Shown one piece after another: positions 5,713 to 6,374 of a stretch of 6,374 nt of DNA. The position numbers and the translations under genes were made by a program. The notes beneath the pieces are model-generated. The model did not search any database. It was not told the origin of the DNA and saw only the letters and a list, made by a program, of their open reading frames with translations. Where the stretch lies: assembly GCA_011051745.1 (NCBI GenBank), contig DRKO01000429.1, forward strand, positions 1-6,374. Reading direction: 5' to 3'. Every line of letters begins with the position of its first letter. Positions within the stretch are counted from its first letter, which is position 1. Source of the stretch: Chloroflexota bacterium (GTDB lineage: Bacteria > Chloroflexota > Anaerolineae > Aggregatilineales > UBA3940).

Positions 5713-5758
5713 CGCGGCACTGCCTCCCAGGGGACTGCATTCTAAGAGAACGACTCAT
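5705..5758 (-). other. Possible 17-codon leader ORF overlapping the rplC start
   Basis: An ATG at 5758 has GAGAGG (5767-5772) 8 nt upstream. It reads MSRSLRMQSPGRQCRDD and stops with TAA at 5705-5707, inside the first codons of rplC in another frame. A ribosome on it would pass over the rplC Shine-Dalgarno and end 5 to 8 nt past the rplC ATG. It could couple or restrain L3 translation. Such short ORFs also arise by chance, so this is a weak call. Confidence 0.2.
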
Positions 5759-5861
5759 CGGGACGTCCTCTCACTCTACTTTCCCCCGTGTTTCACTGAG
5801 TGGCTGCCTGTCTCCGGCAGCCTCGATACGCTCTTTAAGATGATCCGCGGCCCGCCGGAGG
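5713..5861 (-). other. rpsJ-rplC spacer with two mutually exclusive hairpins
   Basis: At 149 nt this is the longest gap in the window. Hairpin A is a perfect 7-bp stem, GGCTGCC (5802-5808) with GGCAGCC (5816-5822), around a 7-nt loop. Stem B pairs the RNA just after the rpsJ stop (5852-5860, CUCCGGCGG) with 5812-5820 (CUGCCGGAG) over 9 bp including one G-U. The two share bases 5816-5820, so only one can form at a time. No U-tract follows hairpin A on the transcribed strand, so it does not look like an intrinsic terminator. An AatII-like palindrome GGACGTCC (5761-5768) lies downstream. The layout resembles leader regions that switch between structures, but the role is unproven. Confidence 0.45.
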
Positions 5862-6170
5862 CTAAATCTTAATCTCGATGTCTACACCAGCCGGCAGGTT
5901 CAGACGCGTCAGAGTGTCAATCGTCTTGGCGTCAGGATCAAGCACATCAATCAGGCGCTTGTGAATGCGCATCTCGAAGTGCTCCTGGGAATCCTTGTCA
6001 ATAAACGGCGAGCGACGTACCGTCCAGCGATGAATTCGTGTTGGAAGGGGGATCGGTCCCAGGACACGCGCCCCTGTACGTTCTGCTGCCTCAACAATCC
6101 GACGCGCCGATTCATCTAACACACGGTGGTCGTAGGCTTTCAGTCGAATACGGATTTTCTGCTTTGCCAT
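5862..6170 (-). CDS. rpsJ: 30S ribosomal protein S10 (NusE)
   Basis: A 102-residue S10, normal length (about 101-105). S10 belongs to the 30S head. As NusE it also pairs with NusB in transcription antitermination and contacts NusG to link transcription and translation. The start MAKQKIRIRLKAYDHRVLD (1-19) and the RTGARVLGPIPLPTR segment (31-45) are diagnostic. They are followed by the long rRNA-penetrating loop WTVRRSPFIDKDSQEHFEMR (49-68) and the C-terminal RLIDVLDPDAKTIDTLTRLN (72-91) and LPAGVDIEI (92-100). The ATG at 6170 has GAGGG 7 nt upstream. A TTG two codons earlier is in frame but lies too close to that site. It is the first gene of the S10 block, 70 nt after tuf. Confidence 0.98.
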   Translation of the reverse strand: MAKQKIRIRLKAYDHRVLDESARRIVEAAERTGARVLGPIPLPTRIHRWTVRRSPFIDKDSQEHFEMRIHKRLIDVLDPDAKTIDTLTRLNLPAGVDIEIKI

Positions 6171-6177
6171 GAACAAT

Positions 6178-6182
6178 CCCTC
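6178..6182 (-). promoter_or_regulatory. Ribosome binding site that decides the rpsJ start
   Basis: GAGGG on the minus strand, 7 nt before the ATG at 6170, supports the canonical S10 start rather than the in-frame TTG at 6176. It lies 9 nt downstream of the hairpin at 6192-6222, close enough for the structure to affect ribosome access. Confidence 0.7.
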
Positions 6183-6191
6183 AGATGTCGG

Positions 6192-6222
6192 GCGTCAGGC
6201 GGTCTTGAGAACCGCCTGACGC
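6192..6222 (-). promoter_or_regulatory. Perfect 12-bp hairpin between tuf and rpsJ
   Basis: GCGTCAGGCGGT (6192-6203) and ACCGCCTGACGC (6211-6222) form a perfect 12-bp inverted repeat around a 7-nt loop. Neither strand has a T-run after the stem, so it is not a standard intrinsic terminator. It could be a weak terminator or attenuator that thins transcription from tuf into the S10 block, an RNA processing site, or a protein-bound leader analogous in place to the L4-regulated S10 leader of E. coli. The structure itself is clear; the role is inferred. Confidence 0.75.
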
Positions 6223-6240
6223 TCAACAAGCTGATAATGC

Positions 6241-6374
6241 CTACTCCAGAATCTCGGTGATCACACCAGCGCCGACGGTGAGGCCGCCTTCGCGGATGGC
6301 GAACTTGGCCCCCTTGTCGAGGGCGGCGGGCTTCTGCAACTCAACCATCAGGTTGACATTGTCGCCCGGCATCA
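6241..6374 (-). CDS. tuf: Elongation factor Tu (partial, C-terminal 43 residues)
   Basis: Only the end of domain III is in the window; the 5' part lies beyond base 6374. EF-Tu is the GTPase that carries aminoacyl-tRNA to the ribosomal A site. The visible MPGDNVNLMVELQKPAALDK is followed by GAKFAIREGGLTVGAGVITEILE and a TAG stop, an unmistakable match to the EF-Tu C-terminus. In the near-universal EGGRTVGAG motif the Arg is replaced by Leu (codon 6280-6282), equivalent to about E. coli Arg381. Placement directly before rpsJ is the common arrangement in which the str operon runs into the S10 operon. No U-tailed terminator follows, so read-through into rpsJ is likely. Confidence 0.97.
   Translation of the reverse strand, partial: MPGDNVNLMVELQKPAALDKGAKFAIREGGLTVGAGVITEILE

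Larger units (their letters stand above)
6171..6240 (-). other. tuf-rpsJ spacer
   Basis: This 70-nt gap is mostly occupied by the hairpin at 6192-6222, followed by the rpsJ ribosome binding site. A TTGTTG hexamer appears on the transcribed strand just before the hairpin, but no -10 element lies 16-18 nt downstream. An independent promoter is therefore not supported. Confidence 0.5.

Noticed and set aside
5739..5744. Minus-strand TAGAAT resembling a -10 box upstream of rplC
   Set aside because: No -35-like hexamer lies 16-18 nt upstream, and rplC is expected to be co-transcribed with rpsJ.

Overview
This window is a stretch of the conserved bacterial str-S10-spc ribosomal protein cluster, read entirely from the minus strand. 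In transcription order (right to left) it holds the 3' end of tuf, then rpsJ, rplC, rplD, rplW, rplB, rpsS, rplV, rpsC, rplP, rpmC, rpsQ, rplN and the 5' part of rplX. Twelve genes are complete. tuf and rplX are cut by the window edges. The order is the classical S10 operon followed directly by the start of the spc operon, with tuf (normally the last gene of the str operon) immediately upstream.

The organism is a GC-rich bacterium. The style of the L2 C-terminus, the L22 tunnel loop, the long L3 and the tuf-S10-spc linkage suggest a Chloroflexota member, perhaps Anaerolineae-like. This is inference from remembered family patterns, not from a search. No frameshift, internal stop or mobile element is visible in any of the genes.

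Layout: 6241-6374 is the tuf 3' end. 6171-6240 is a spacer with a perfect 12-bp hairpin. 5862-6170 is rpsJ. 5713-5861 is the longest spacer, with two competing hairpins and a possible 17-codon leader ORF. From 5712 to 3156 lie rplC, rplD, rplW and rplB. 3061-3155 is a structured spacer. 3060 to 1732 holds tightly packed rpsS, rplV and rpsC. 1642-1731 is a G-tract-rich spacer. 1641 to 1 holds rplP, rpmC, rpsQ, rplN and rplX, with rplP and rpmC overlapping by one base (TGATG). Most genes have clear Shine-Dalgarno sequences, and several of these overlap the preceding stop codon. No convincing promoter or U-tailed terminator was seen, so co-transcription from upstream of tuf is likely.

The products work together as core 30S (S10, S19, S3, S17) and 50S (L3, L4, L23, L2, L22, L16, L29, L14, L24) proteins, with EF-Tu delivering aminoacyl-tRNA. 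I find no new biological system here. The points worth a second look are the spacer RNA structures (possible autoregulatory sites) and some residue-level departures in S3, L3, L22, S17, L2 and EF-Tu.
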